This document shows, one piece after another, positions 45,128 through 55,975 of a DNA stretch of 64,000 bases. The stretch is taken from assembly GCA_033060915.1 (NCBI GenBank), contig CM065388.1, forward strand, positions 33,070,501 to 33,134,500, read 5' to 3'. The translations under genes and the position numbers were made by a program. The notes below the pieces were generated by a model that made no database searches, was not told the DNA's origin, and saw only the letters and a program-made list of their open reading frames with translations. Position 1 is the stretch's first letter; the number at the start of each line of letters is the position of its first letter. The stretch comes from Euryodendron excelsum (lineage: Eukaryota > Streptophyta > Magnoliopsida > Ericales > Pentaphylacaceae).

Positions 45128-46607
45128 CACTTAGGGGGTTAGACCATAATCATGTTTCTTCACCCTTCACCCATGTAGAGTCTTCAATTAACTTGTCCAA
45201 TTCTATCCACTTTAAATTTTCAAAATCAAATTTTCAAAGTTGTTTTCAAAAATGTGCATTTAACTCCATTCATATTATCTTGCATCAAGTTTGCCATCTA
45301 CATACTAACTCTTGTACCTTTTTTTTGTAGGTGGGCTTTTTGCTTACAATATTATTTTATTAACTGCTATGCTTGAATGTGGTGAACAGGATGGATGGGA
45401 ATTGTGGGGCCCTTTCCACCACTTTAAAAAATCACACACACACTGCACGTGTACTTGCATTCTGCATACTTGCATTTTTACCCTGATCTGTCCCTTCTAG
45501 TTAGAAGGGAGAACAGTATTTTGGTTATGGGCAAGATGCTGTATCGGTTTCTTCGCCTACAACCTCTTGATGGTTCCAGCACTCGGATCACCAACCGATC
45601 TTGGCACCACCTCAGGGAGTGGGCCTAGGTTTGAAGATCCGAGAACCGAGCCTTTTTAGGACGCATTAGTAAGCCCTCAACCTCATGCTCATATAGACAC
45701 CATGCATAGCCGAATCTCTGCCGAATTTAAGACACGCACACTGTTTTTCAAAACCATGGAGGAAAGGGCAACTGCTTTTACTTTCCTCTATATATGTTTA
45801 TTCTTGTGGTTATAATGACTGTATTTTTACTGTTATAATGCTTGTCTAACTGCTCATGCATGCAGGTTTACATCAATTGCATTCTTTCTCCTTATACTCT
45901 ATGCATCCATATTCATGCATTCAATATTCCATATCAAGACAAGAGTTCCAAAATAACTCAAGTCACTGCATCTCCATGCATATTATCAACCCAAATAGAG
46001 TGACACCAAGTTCACTCTCCATTGCATTAAACCTACCCAAACCCTAAGCGTTCTCACGTAACCCTAAGGACTCCTGGCATGCACAACAATTCATTCCGTA
46101 AGAGGGGCCCCAATCCCTATATGCTCACAGAGATAGGATTGCCAAGAAGACAAGGGGCAACCAATCAGTAAGGTCTCTCAGCGACCTCCTCAACGTCGAA
46201 TCCAAAGAACGCAAATCCGAAGACTCAAGAGTAGTTTAGGACTTGATATGTAAAATTAGATAAGTGGAAGTCTAAAGAAACATATTCTCCCTCCCTCTAT
46301 TAAAGTGTAATTTGTCTCTTCTATTTTAAACCCAGAAATTCAATGTACCTCTTTTCCGTGAATGAATGAATGTAAGGATGAGTATAGATTGCGGGATCAA
46401 TGGTAGGGCACTCGTATACAGAGGCAAAACCCCTATCTCCGAAAGTGAGCTAAAGTCATCATATTTAGTTTCCCTTTGAAATAGGGACACCCTAGGACAT
46501 GCATTGCATAGAGCTCTTTAAAAACTAGAAACTGACTTGCAATTTGTATTCTTGTTTTTCTGTCTCTTTCTTTTTCATTTACAGAAATCACCCTGCACTG
46601 AGTCAAC
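45128..46607 (+). other. Leader of element B
   Basis: A 1.5 kb leader. It has an acceptor-like CTTTTTTTTGTAGGTGGG near 45320, a CACACACA stretch, a block of about 340 bases that A lacks, the conserved block at about 46076-46300, and a pyrimidine tract ending TTTCATTTACAG at 46584 just before gag. No other gene is seen. Confidence 0.65.
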
Positions 46608-46673
46608 ATTGCTCCCAAGAAGGGTCAACCTCCACCTAGGGACCCCATTATCACCTGGCAAAGAGCATCACTT

Positions 46674-47265
46674 ATGGCTGCCAACCTCGAAGCATTGTCC
46701 CAAGTCTCTCGAGAAGAGGTCAACAAAATGAGGACTAGGATTAATGAAATGTTTAAGCTCATCCAACCCTTGGCCATAAAGGATTCCAGCGCACTCCCGT
46801 CGTCATCTATGACTTCATCCAAAGACCCTGAACCTGCCAACCCGAGGATCGTGCTTCAATCTAACAATGCTAGGAGGAATAAGGAAGATGCCAAGGGGAT
46901 CAATACTGAAGAGGAGGAAACCATATTGCTCTCACTTGCCATAAAGAGGACTCCCCTAGACCCTCTCAGTCTGAAAATCCAAGGGCTAGAAGATTCACTC
47001 CGAAGTCTCCGTGGCCATGACACTTACGGTTTCACTTCCTACAATGAGCTATGTTTCTTTCCTCACCATCCAAGACCTACTAAGTTGAAGATGCCTGACT
47101 TCCAGAAATATGATGGCACTAGTAACCCTATCGCTCATCTTCATCTTTATATTGGGGCACTAAGTGGTCATGAGAATGATCCGAAACTCCTCATGCAGTT
47201 GTTCCAACACAGCCTCACTGGGTCTCCTCTACAATGGTTTGCCCATCTGGACCTAAGGAGGATAA
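46674..47265 (+). pseudogene. gag: gag of element B, first part
   Basis: The present ATG at 46674 opens MAANLEALSQVSREE and a coiled-coil-like start. The frame is also open 66 bases upstream to an ATT (46608) followed by APKKGQPPPRDP, which may be a mutated older start. The retrotransposon gag core is clear: KLKMPDFQKYDGTSNPIAHL, LMQLFQHSLTGSPLQWF. It is cut after HLDLRR by solo LTR E and continues at 52450. It would form the capsid of the particle. Confidence 0.88.
47261..47265. repeat. Target site duplication of solo LTR E (GATAA), left
   Basis: GATAA; the partner at 52445-52449 is GATCA, one change. Confidence 0.85.
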
Positions 47266-47463
47266 TGTAAGCACCCCATTTTTGACCGCTCGGCGGTTTA
47301 CGGTCCGTCCAGACTTATATTCAAGTCAACGTGGACATATTTTGAGTCAAGTCAACCTTTTAAGTCTAATCCCATTAACTCATCGCTTTACGGGCCCACC
47401 AGGCCCAAATGGAGGCAAAATGACCAAAATGCTCGTAGGAGCATTGTTCGGTCCAATTCCAAA

Positions 47464-47790
47464 TCAAGCACGTCTTTCCGAAGACGGTAAGTCCCCTTTC
47501 CTATTCCCATAGGCGCATCTTTCCAAAAGACTGTAAGTCCTCTTTTCCAATTCTATCAGGCACGTCTTTCCAAAGACGGTAAGTCCACTTTCTATATTCC
47601 CTTAGACGCGCCTTTCCAAAGACAGTAGGTCCCCTTTCCTATTCCCATAAGCATGTCTTTCCAAAGACAGTAAGTTTCTTTTTCCAATTCCAATAGGCGC
47701 ATCTTTCCGAAGACGGTAAGTCCCCTTTCCAATTCTAATAAGCACGTCTTTCCAAAGACGGTAAGTCCCCTTTCCAATTCCTTTTTCAAC
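47464..47790 (+). repeat. Seven hairpin plus GTAAGT units in U3 of solo LTR E
   Basis: Each unit of 40-55 bases has CGTCTTTCCGAAGACG (arms CGTCTT and AAGACG) followed by GTAAGTCCCCTTTCC. Elements A and B carry one unit at the same LTR position (23355-23380 in A); solo LTR F carries six. Confidence 0.85.
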
Positions 47791-49075
47791 TTCAATTCTA
47801 ATCCCTCTCTCGAGAAAGTTGATTCATTGAGACGGTAAGTCTATCCTATCTGGCACATTTTTCAAAGAAAGTCTCTTCGGAATGGTAAGTCCCTTTAAAC
47901 CTGTCGACCAGGACCAGACCCCAAGTCCCCAAGATGATAGAACGGTCCACCTTTGGCGCCTGCTAGCTCCCCAATGCAGAAATGTTCATTTCAGCACGCC
48001 TTTCGAGAAATTTGACTTCTCAGGTGCGAAGTCGCTTTAGCAACTTCTCGAGATCAAGCAGTCTCAGGAATGATCGCGAATTGTCAGAGTAGCGAAAGTA
48101 CTCACAAACATCGCAACCGTTAGAGTAATGGAAATACTTGCAAGCAGGCCGATATAAAGAATTGCCAACAAAACCCTGTATCACGAGACCACCATCAGAG
48201 TGGCGGAAACACTCAAAACCGAGGTCGACACCGGTCCCTGCTAGCCCACTTCAGTGAAAAATGACCAAACTACCCCTAGGGCCATTTTCTAGCACGTTTC
48301 TTGATAACACACCTAAGTCCTCATAGTGGTAAGTCCACCCTTCCAAGATCGTCTTAGAGACGATCCGGCATGATTAGGTGCCTTCTAGTCAGTTTCAGGC
48401 CAATTCTGAGGCTTTCCGGTCAAGATGACCATTTTGCCCCTAGGCATCCGAATGCCCCGGGGACCACACTGGCTCTGGGTATCAAACCAGTAACCCCCGG
48501 AGAATGCTTTTTATAGTATTCCTGACATTCATTTATCTTTCTAGATCATTCCGAGTCAGTTTCGGTAAACCCAGAGTAAAATAATAGTTTTGCCCCTAGT
48601 GGGCTGGTCGCATTTTCCGACCACACCGGCTCTGGGTATGAAACTAGTAGTCTTTGGGAATATTCTAAATAATGTTTCCAAATCTCGAGTCTTCTTCTGG
48701 GACATTCTGAGTCCGTCCCGATAGCTTCTCGGCCTGATTCACCATATTGCCCCTAATGGCCTGATCAACCTTTCTGACAATTCTTGTTATCCTTTTTCAG
48801 GTCAAATACCTCCGGGACCCTATTCTAAAGGTTCCTGACCTTTTCTAGCTTTTCGGGTCATTCTCAGTCCCTTAAATGCTTCCTAGACCTTCCAGAGTCA
48901 TTCCTAATGAAGCCAAGCTAAAAATTGCATGGTAGTCACTACTACATGTGCTCAAATCTTCTCAAAATACGTTGCTTGCCGACCTTAAAACTTTCCTAAG
49001 TGGCTGGCGCCACTAGCAGTGACGCCAAGCCAATATTTGGCCTAGCGCCACTCCTTGTGGCGCAAGAAGCATTTT

Positions 49076-49574
49076 TGGCCTGGCTCCACTGCAACAGGCG
49101 CTAGGTCATTCCCTTGTCAATAAATATAGAGCCTCCTCTAGCATGAAAAAGGTTTGCGAACTCAGCCTAAAAACCCTACTCTTCGATATACAGAGCTTGT
49201 AGCCTCCTAAAACCCTAGTCTCCTTTAGGTTTTCCAAACCCTAGCCTCCATACATAAGCCCTAGCCTCCTATACACTCATACACTCTCATATACTCATAC
49301 ATTAGCCTCAAACCCTCCATTTTTAGCCTGGTATCACTGCAACAGGCGCCAGGTCATTCCCTTGTCTATAAATACAAAGCCTCCTCCAGTGTGAAAGAGG
49401 TCTGCAAACTCAGTCTAAATACCCTACTCTTCAATATACAGAGCTCGTAGCCTCTCAAAACCCTAATCTCCTTTAGGATTTCCAAACCCTAGCCTCCATA
49501 TACAAACCCTAGCCTCCTATACACTCATACACTCATACACTCTCATATACTCATACACTAGCCTCAAACCCTCT
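49076..49574 (+). repeat. Tandem duplication of the core promoter in solo LTR E
   Basis: A unit of about 250 bases, from GGCCTGG/TAGCCTGG through the TATA box, the teloboxes and the CACTCATACAC stretch, occurs twice. The first copy has a damaged TATA (AATAAATA), the second an intact one (49367-49374). Confidence 0.82.
49367..49374 (+). promoter_or_regulatory. TATA box, solo LTR E, second promoter copy
   Basis: TATAAATA in CTTGTCTATAAATACAAAGC. A mutated first copy (CAATAAATATAGAGCC) lies about 250 bases upstream, within a tandem duplication of the core promoter. Confidence 0.72.
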
Positions 49575-50259
49575 ATTGAAGGCTTGGATTGCTGCAACTA
49601 CGAAGCCTTGAAGATCGAAGACAAACTCTTGAAGACTGAAGCAAAGACCGAAGCGAAGCAAGAAAAGCAAAGCGCGCAAACCAAAGCAAAATAAACAAGA
49701 CACAATGTAGGTTTTCTCTTTAAGTTTACGCATCCTCCCCCTCTCTTCTCTCTCCTAACCCACTTGAGTTTTCTTCTATTTTAATCCCCCATCTTCTTCC
49801 CCCCCTTCTTGCATGCTTGAAACAAGGGATTTCCCGATCCATGTGTAGGATTAGGCTATTGGAGAGTCACCATGTCAGGGGCTTTCTTTTAGTCTAACCG
49901 AAGACGATGTGGGTTCGGCCCCCTTGATTTTGTGGTGAAGCCTTAACCTTGTATGTTCACGACCCCAATTTGTATTGTGCATATCATGATTTTGCATTCT
50001 TCCAAAATTCATTTTTAAACTTGTTTTCAAAAGCTTGCATTAACATCATTTTCAAACTTGCATCCAAATCTTATTTTTCAAAACTTGTTTTCAAAATCAC
50101 AATTCTAAGGTGATTCTAGCCTTTCCATGGCTAGGGTTGCTTTAGGAAAGTGTTACATTTAAAGTGACCAATATGGTTCATATTTTCAAAACATTGTTGT
50201 TTTCAAAACCACTATCTTAAAGTGTTTCTAAATTTTTTATGATTAAAATCGCTTTAGGA

Positions 50260-51620
50260 AAGTGAGAAATTTTATACACTTTCTAAAAAATCTCTTCTCA
50301 AAAATCTCCTCTTAAAAATCTCTTTTCCAATATGCTTTCTAAAAATTCTCGCCAATCTCCTTTCCAAAGTTGTTTTCAAAAGCTCCCTCCAAAAATCTAT
50401 TTTTCAAAAACTCCTTTTCAACTCCTTTCCAAAACACTCTCTTCAAAATTTCTTTCCTAAAAACACTCCCGAGTTTTCCTTCTTAGAAACCTCTCTCCCT
50501 AAATCTCTTTCTTAAAAACTCTTTCCAACAATCTCCTTCCAAAAATTCCCTTCCAAAAACTCTCTCTTCTAAATTCACTTTCTAAAAACTCCTCTCTAGG
50601 GATTCCTTCCAAAAATCTCCCTTTTCTAAAAACTCACTTTCCAAAAACTCTTTCCTTAGAGCCTAAGTTAAATCCTAGAACCCACGATTAGGAAACTCTA
50701 AAATTCCTTCCCAAAAACATGATTTCTAATCCCTTATTTTTGCCTCAAAACCTAGGTTTCCAAAATCTCTTGTTTTTGGCATCAAAATTATATATATTTC
50801 CAAAACCCCTTTTCTACATCAAAACTGTAGTCTTCCAAATCTCGGGTTTTTAAAACTTCCCTTTCCAAATCCATGTGAAATCCAATCTTCCCTTTAGGAA
50901 ACCAAATCCAATCTCCCCTTTAGGAAACTAGATCCTATCCTCCGTTTTTGGAAACAAAATCAAAACATCTCTTTTAGAAACAAAATCCAATCCTTGTTTT
51001 AGGAAATAGAAATCTCAATCATTCCTAGTCTAAACCTTTCCTAATTTACTCTTTCCTAATCTCATACCTTCCTAAACCATAGTTTTCCAAAACTTTCAAA
51101 TCTTTCCCTAAACATTAAGCTTCCAAATATTTCATAATTCAACCCTTTCCTAATTTCATCCCTTTCCAAATTTCAACTTTCCAAATTCAAAACTTCAAAT
51201 CTTTCCAAATCTAAAACTTTCTAAACTCAAAACTTTCTTACTTTCAAAACTTCCCTATTTCAAAACATTCCAAATTCAAAACTTTGCAATTTCAAAACTT
51301 TCTTAAAACAGAAACTTTCCTAATTCAAAATATTTCCTAAACGGAAACTTCCCTAATTCAAAATATTTCCTAAGTTGAATCTTTCCTAAATCCAATCTTT
51401 CTCCAATCTTCCAAGCCCAACATTCGAGTCAAATCTTTCCTAAACCTCGAGTCCTTCCTAAATCCTATCTTCCTAAGTCTAGGTTTCCTAAATCTCAATC
51501 TTTCCAAAACAACTCCAAATCCCTCTTCCAATTTTTATCTTTCCAAATCAATTTCCTATTCCTTCAATTCCAATTTCCAATCCTCTATTCTAAATTCAAA
51601 TCAAACTCCTTCCAATCAAA
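50260..51620 (+). repeat. G-poor short-period block of solo LTR E (U5)
   Basis: Degenerate repeats of the type AACTTTCCTAAATTCAAA with very few G on this strand. Equivalent to 25600-26440 in A. Confidence 0.72.
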
Positions 51621-52444
51621 CTCTTTTTCGAATCATACCTTCTATCGGACTATTGTCCGAACTATGACTGACCTGATTTCTCAAAAAGGATATGTAGGCA
51701 ACTCTCATGGGTGCGATCACAACTTTTTTCAAGCTTCTATTTCCACAATCTTCTTTCAAATCTCCAAATTCCATAATCTATTTTCAAGTTTCCAATTCCA
51801 AAAATCTGTTTTCGAATCTCTCTTTCCAATTTCTAAAACTTTTCAATTTCAATTCTACCTTTTCAAATCTATTTCCAACTCTCTTTTTCTTGCACTTGCA
51901 TATCATGCATCATGTCAATTTCTTTTAAAAAATTCTTTTCTAAAGTGAATAGTTTTGGACATTTGTTAATTGAAGACTCTCATAGGTGAATCTAGGGAGA
52001 ATAGACATGTAGGTACCGCAAGAGCGGGGTAAGGTGATGGCTTAGTGCGTCTTCCCTACACGTAACCAACCTCCGAACCTAGGATTACTGATTTCGAAAG
52101 ACCAAAATGAAGTTTATTTTCAAAAAAAGGCTTAAACGTTTTCTAAAGGTTGCTAAATAACCTGTTTTCCTAAAAACCGTCTCTTGAGGAAGTATTTTCA
52201 AAATCATTTTCTGAAAACCCTAAGTGTAGTCTTCGGATTGTGCTTAGTTTTTAGGTGACCTAACTCACCTTCATCAAGTTAGGTGGTGACTCCGAATGTT
52301 TTCCAAAAGCCCTTTATTCAAACCAATTTTCAATTCAAACCTAGTCGCACTCATTCTTCTAGGAGGCTGAGTTCTAACAAGAGAATACAACATTTTTCCT
52401 ACTTGTGTGTGTATTCCTCGAGTGCAAAAAATCTGGGCGCGATA

Positions 52445-52449
52445 GATCA
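52445..52449. repeat. Target site duplication of solo LTR E (GATCA), right
   Basis: GATCA; this copy keeps the gag frame, so it is probably the original. Confidence 0.85.
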
Positions 52450-53318
52450 CCACTTGGATTGAGCTAGTCAATGCATTCAAAGCCCAATACCGTCACAACA
52501 ATAACCTTACTTCCGATCGATGGTCCCTGATGACGATGAGTAAAGGTGAAAAGAAAAGCTTTAAGGGCTATGCCCTAAGATGGAGGGAAGTCACTCCACA
52601 AGTCAATCCCCTACTAGAAGAAAAGGAGTACATGCAATTGTTTGTGCACACTTTTCACGGCATATACTACGAAAAACTTTGCACCAGCCTAGGGAAGAGG
52701 TTCTCTGAACTCAACATGCAAGGAGAAATGATAAAGAATGGCCTTAAGACGGGGAGGATTATGGACCCCTATGCAAAGACTGGAGAAAGTTCTGCCAATA
52801 TAGCTAAGAAGGTGGCTACTACAAGGGGAATAATCAAGAAAGAAAGCAAGGTGTTTGCCATTCTGCTTGGCCAACCACCCCAATACTGTCCACCACTACA
52901 ATCACACCCTGTCCTACCCTTACCCACTATAACCATGCCTACTCCAACCCCTAACTATGGCCCTGCTGGGGCATGACCTAACTTTAATAGACCTACCCAA
53001 TGCATCCGTACCTTTGATACCTTAGCCTGCACCCACACTGAGGCCTACCACAACCTTCTGAAGAACAATATCTTGAAATCCATACCTGCTCATCCATTGC
53101 AGAGCCCTCTACCCCCAACCTTCAATGCCACCCTCACTTATGAATACCACTCGGGTGGCCAAGGGCATGACACTAAAAGCTGCTTCTCTCTCAAGCATAA
53201 GATCCAAGACTTAATCGACAACAAGACTATTGATCTTCAACTGGTGAATCCAGCTCTAACCCCTAATGTGACCACCAACCCTTGGCCAGACCACGCTGTC
53301 AATATGATACGAATATAA
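52450..53318 (+). pseudogene. gag: gag of element B, second part
   Basis: It continues the gag frame after solo LTR E: TTWIELVNAFKAQYRH, SFKGYALRWREV, LFVHTFHGIYYEKL. A TGA at 52975 separates a second part with EYHSGGQGHDTKSC, the place of the usual zinc-knuckle-like C..H..GH..C motif; its first Cys is now Tyr (TAT). KHKIQDLIDNKTI is the expected end. Downstream, an acidic stretch with stops continues to about 53825 (EDWETDDWEEDLP, NMSGALEEAFARLALA). No protease follows. Confidence 0.85.
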
Positions 53319-54073
53319 ATAGAAGGCAATGGAGAGTTCGACAGGCCCATGGCTAAGGATTACGAGGAAGATTGGGAGACTGATGACTGGGAGGAGGATC
53401 TCCCATTATGCCCGATCTATCTCTATAACCCTAATAAGGTGTCGTATTCTTCTGATTGACCAGTGGAGGAGCCAATGCTTCTGAAGGAGGCTCTCACTAA
53501 AACCATAGATGTTAATGGATGGGGTGCTGAGTTTTTTCACCCAAAGTATACCGCGGCAGAACGTCACTTATTAGAGAACCCTTAGCCAGTGACTGAGTGC
53601 GACTATGAGGACATGGGTTAGGAGCTAGAAGAGCCAAAGGCACCAACAAGGCCATTCGAGTTAGAAGGAGGCGAGTTAGCCATCCTGTTTATGGAAGAAC
53701 CTGCCACAAAGAACAACAAGGAAGTTAACGAGGCTGACAACTGTGCCATCACTGTCAACATGTCCGGAGCTTTAGAAGAAGCCTTTGCGCGTCTTGCCTT
53801 GGCCAAGGACCCAAATCATGAATAGAGTATTAAAGATGTGGGCATTGCCCCAAGGCCTTACTGAAATGGTTTCTTTTCAAAAAGCGCACAAGAAAGGGGT
53901 GTCCCCGCTCACTTTCTTTCTATCTCTTTTACTTTCTGTCTTTAAATTAAATGTTTGCACTTTCACTTTAAAAGACCCTTATGTTTTTCATTAAGTAGCG
54001 AAATATCAATTTGTGCCATTACCTTACATTAATGTTATCTTATTTTCTCTTATGAATGGTGACTACTTCCTAC
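53319..54073 (+). other. Tail behind gag in element B
   Basis: An acidic, degenerate reading frame to about 53825 continues the gag frame with several stops. From there to solo LTR F nothing coding is recognised. Protease, RT, RNase H and integrase are missing here and after F. Confidence 0.55.
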
Positions 54074-54078
54074 GCAAG
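54074..54078. repeat. Target site duplication of solo LTR F (GCAAG), left
   Basis: GCAAG; the partner is GTAAG at 58294-58298. Confidence 0.82.
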
Positions 54079-54276
54079 TGTAAGCGACCCATTTTTGACC
54101 GCTCGGTGGTCTCTACTCCGTCCAGACTTGTGTTCAAGTCATTGGGGGCATATTTTAATCCAAATTAACTTTATAAGTCTAATCCCGTCAATTCATAGCT
54201 TCGCGGGCCTCACCGGGCCCAAATAGAGGCAAAATGACCAAAATGCCCCTGGGGGCATCATTCATTCTAATTCCAA

Positions 54277-54545
54277 CAGGCACGTCTTTCCGAAGACGGT
54301 AAGTCCCCTTTCCATTTCCAAATTAGGTGCATCTTTCCAAAGACAGTAAGTCCCCTTTCCAATTCCAAATCAGGCGCGTCTTTCCAAAGATGATAAGTCC
54401 CCTTTCCATTTTGAAATTAGGCACGTCTTTCTGAAGACGGTAAGTCCGTTTTCCAATTCCAAATCAAGCGCGTCTTTCTGAAGACAGTAAGTCCCCTTTC
54501 CAATTCCAAATCAAGCACGTATTTCCTAAGATGGTAAGTCCCATT
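54277..54545 (+). repeat. Six hairpin plus GTAAGT units in U3 of solo LTR F
   Basis: The same unit as in solo LTR E, here with an AATTCCAAATCAGG-type linker, at about 45 base spacing. Confidence 0.83.
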
Positions 54546-55967
54546 TCCAATTTCAATCCCTCTCTCAAGACAGTTTATTCCTCAAGACGGTCCGGCGGGT
54601 TTTTCAAAGAAAATCTCTTCAAAACGGTAAGTCCCTTTAGACCTGTCGACAGGGACCAGACCCTAAGTCCCTTAGATGGTAGAACGGTCCACCTTGGGCG
54701 CCAGCTAGCCCGCCAATGTAGAAATGTCCGTTTAGGCATGCCTTTCGAGAAAGTTGATTCTTAGGCACTAAGTCCCTTTAGCAGCTTCCCGAGATCAGGT
54801 AGTCTTGGGAATGATCGCAAACCGTCAGAGTAGCTGAAATACTCGCAAACATCACAACCGTCAGAGTAATGAAAATACTCGCAAACAGGTCGATATAGGA
54901 AATTGCCAACAAACCACTGTATCATACGACCGCCGTTAGAGTGGCGAAAACACTCTAAACCCAGGTCAACACTAGTGCCTGGTAGCCCACTTTGGTGAAA
55001 AATGACCAAACTGCCCCTAGGGCCATTTTCCGGCACGTTTCTCGAGAACACATCTAGATCCTCAAAACGGTAGGTCCAGCCTTCCAAGATTGTCTTAAAG
55101 GCAATCCGGCATGATTAGGTACTTTCTAGTCAGTTTCAGGCCAATTCCGAGACTTTCCAATCAAGATGACCATTTTGCCCCTAAGCATTCGAATGCCCCG
55201 AGAACCACACCGGCTCTGGGTATCAAACCGGTAACCTCCCGAGAATACTTATAATAGTATTCCCAATCTTACTTTACCTTTCCGGATTATTTTGAGTCAG
55301 TTCCGGCAAACTCTATGCAAAATGACCGTTTTGTCGTTGGAGGGGCCAGTCGCCATTTCTAACCGCACCGGCTCTGGCTATCAAACCGATAACCCCCTGA
55401 GATTGCTTTTTATAGTATTTTTAACTTTCTGTTATCTTTCTGGATCGTTCTGAGTTAGTTCCGGTAAACCTGAGGCAAAATGACCGTTTTACCCCTGGTG
55501 AGCAGGTCGCCTTTTCCGACCACATCGGCTTTGGGAATCAAACCGGCAAGCCTTTGGGAACATTCTGAATAATGTTTCCAAATCTCTAGTCTTTTTTCGA
55601 GACATTCCGGGTCCGTCCCGGCAACTTTCCGGCCCAGTTGACCATTTTGCCCCTAACGGCCCGATCAATCCTTCTGACACATCGTATCCTCATCTTTCAA
55701 GTCAAATACCTCTGAGACTCTATTCTAAGGGTTCCTGTCCCTTTTCAGCTCTCTGGGTCATTCCCGGCCTCTTCAAATCCTCCCCAGACTTTCCGGAATC
55801 ACTCCTAGTGAAGCTAGGCTAAAATTTGCATAGTAGTCACTAGTATAGGCGCCCAAATCTTCCCAAGATACATTACTTACCGACTTAACAAACTTTCCTA
55901 ACTGACTGGCGCCAAGGGGAATTTTGGCCTAGCGCCACTGCAACAGGCACTAGGTCTATCCCACCTC

Positions 55968-55975
55968 TATAAATA
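55968..55975 (+). promoter_or_regulatory. TATA box, solo LTR F
   Basis: TATAAATA followed by CAGAGCCTCT, in the shared LTR context. Confidence 0.7.

Larger units (their letters stand above)
47266..52444 (+). mobile_element. Solo LTR E (5.2 kb) inside element B gag
   Basis: This LTR begins TGTAAGCACC and ends GGGCGCGATA, where CA has become TA. It is flanked by GATAA (47261-47265) and GATCA (52445-52449), a 5-bp duplication with one later change. The gag reading frame of element B continues in frame once the LTR and one copy of the duplication are set aside. It contains seven copies of a hairpin plus GTAAGT unit near its start and a duplicated core promoter near 49076-49574. Confidence 0.92.

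Noticed and set aside
47592..47795. Minus-strand ORF with repeated LERGLTVFGK-like peptides
   Set aside because: It is the translation of the hairpin plus GTAAGT repeat in U3 of solo LTR E.
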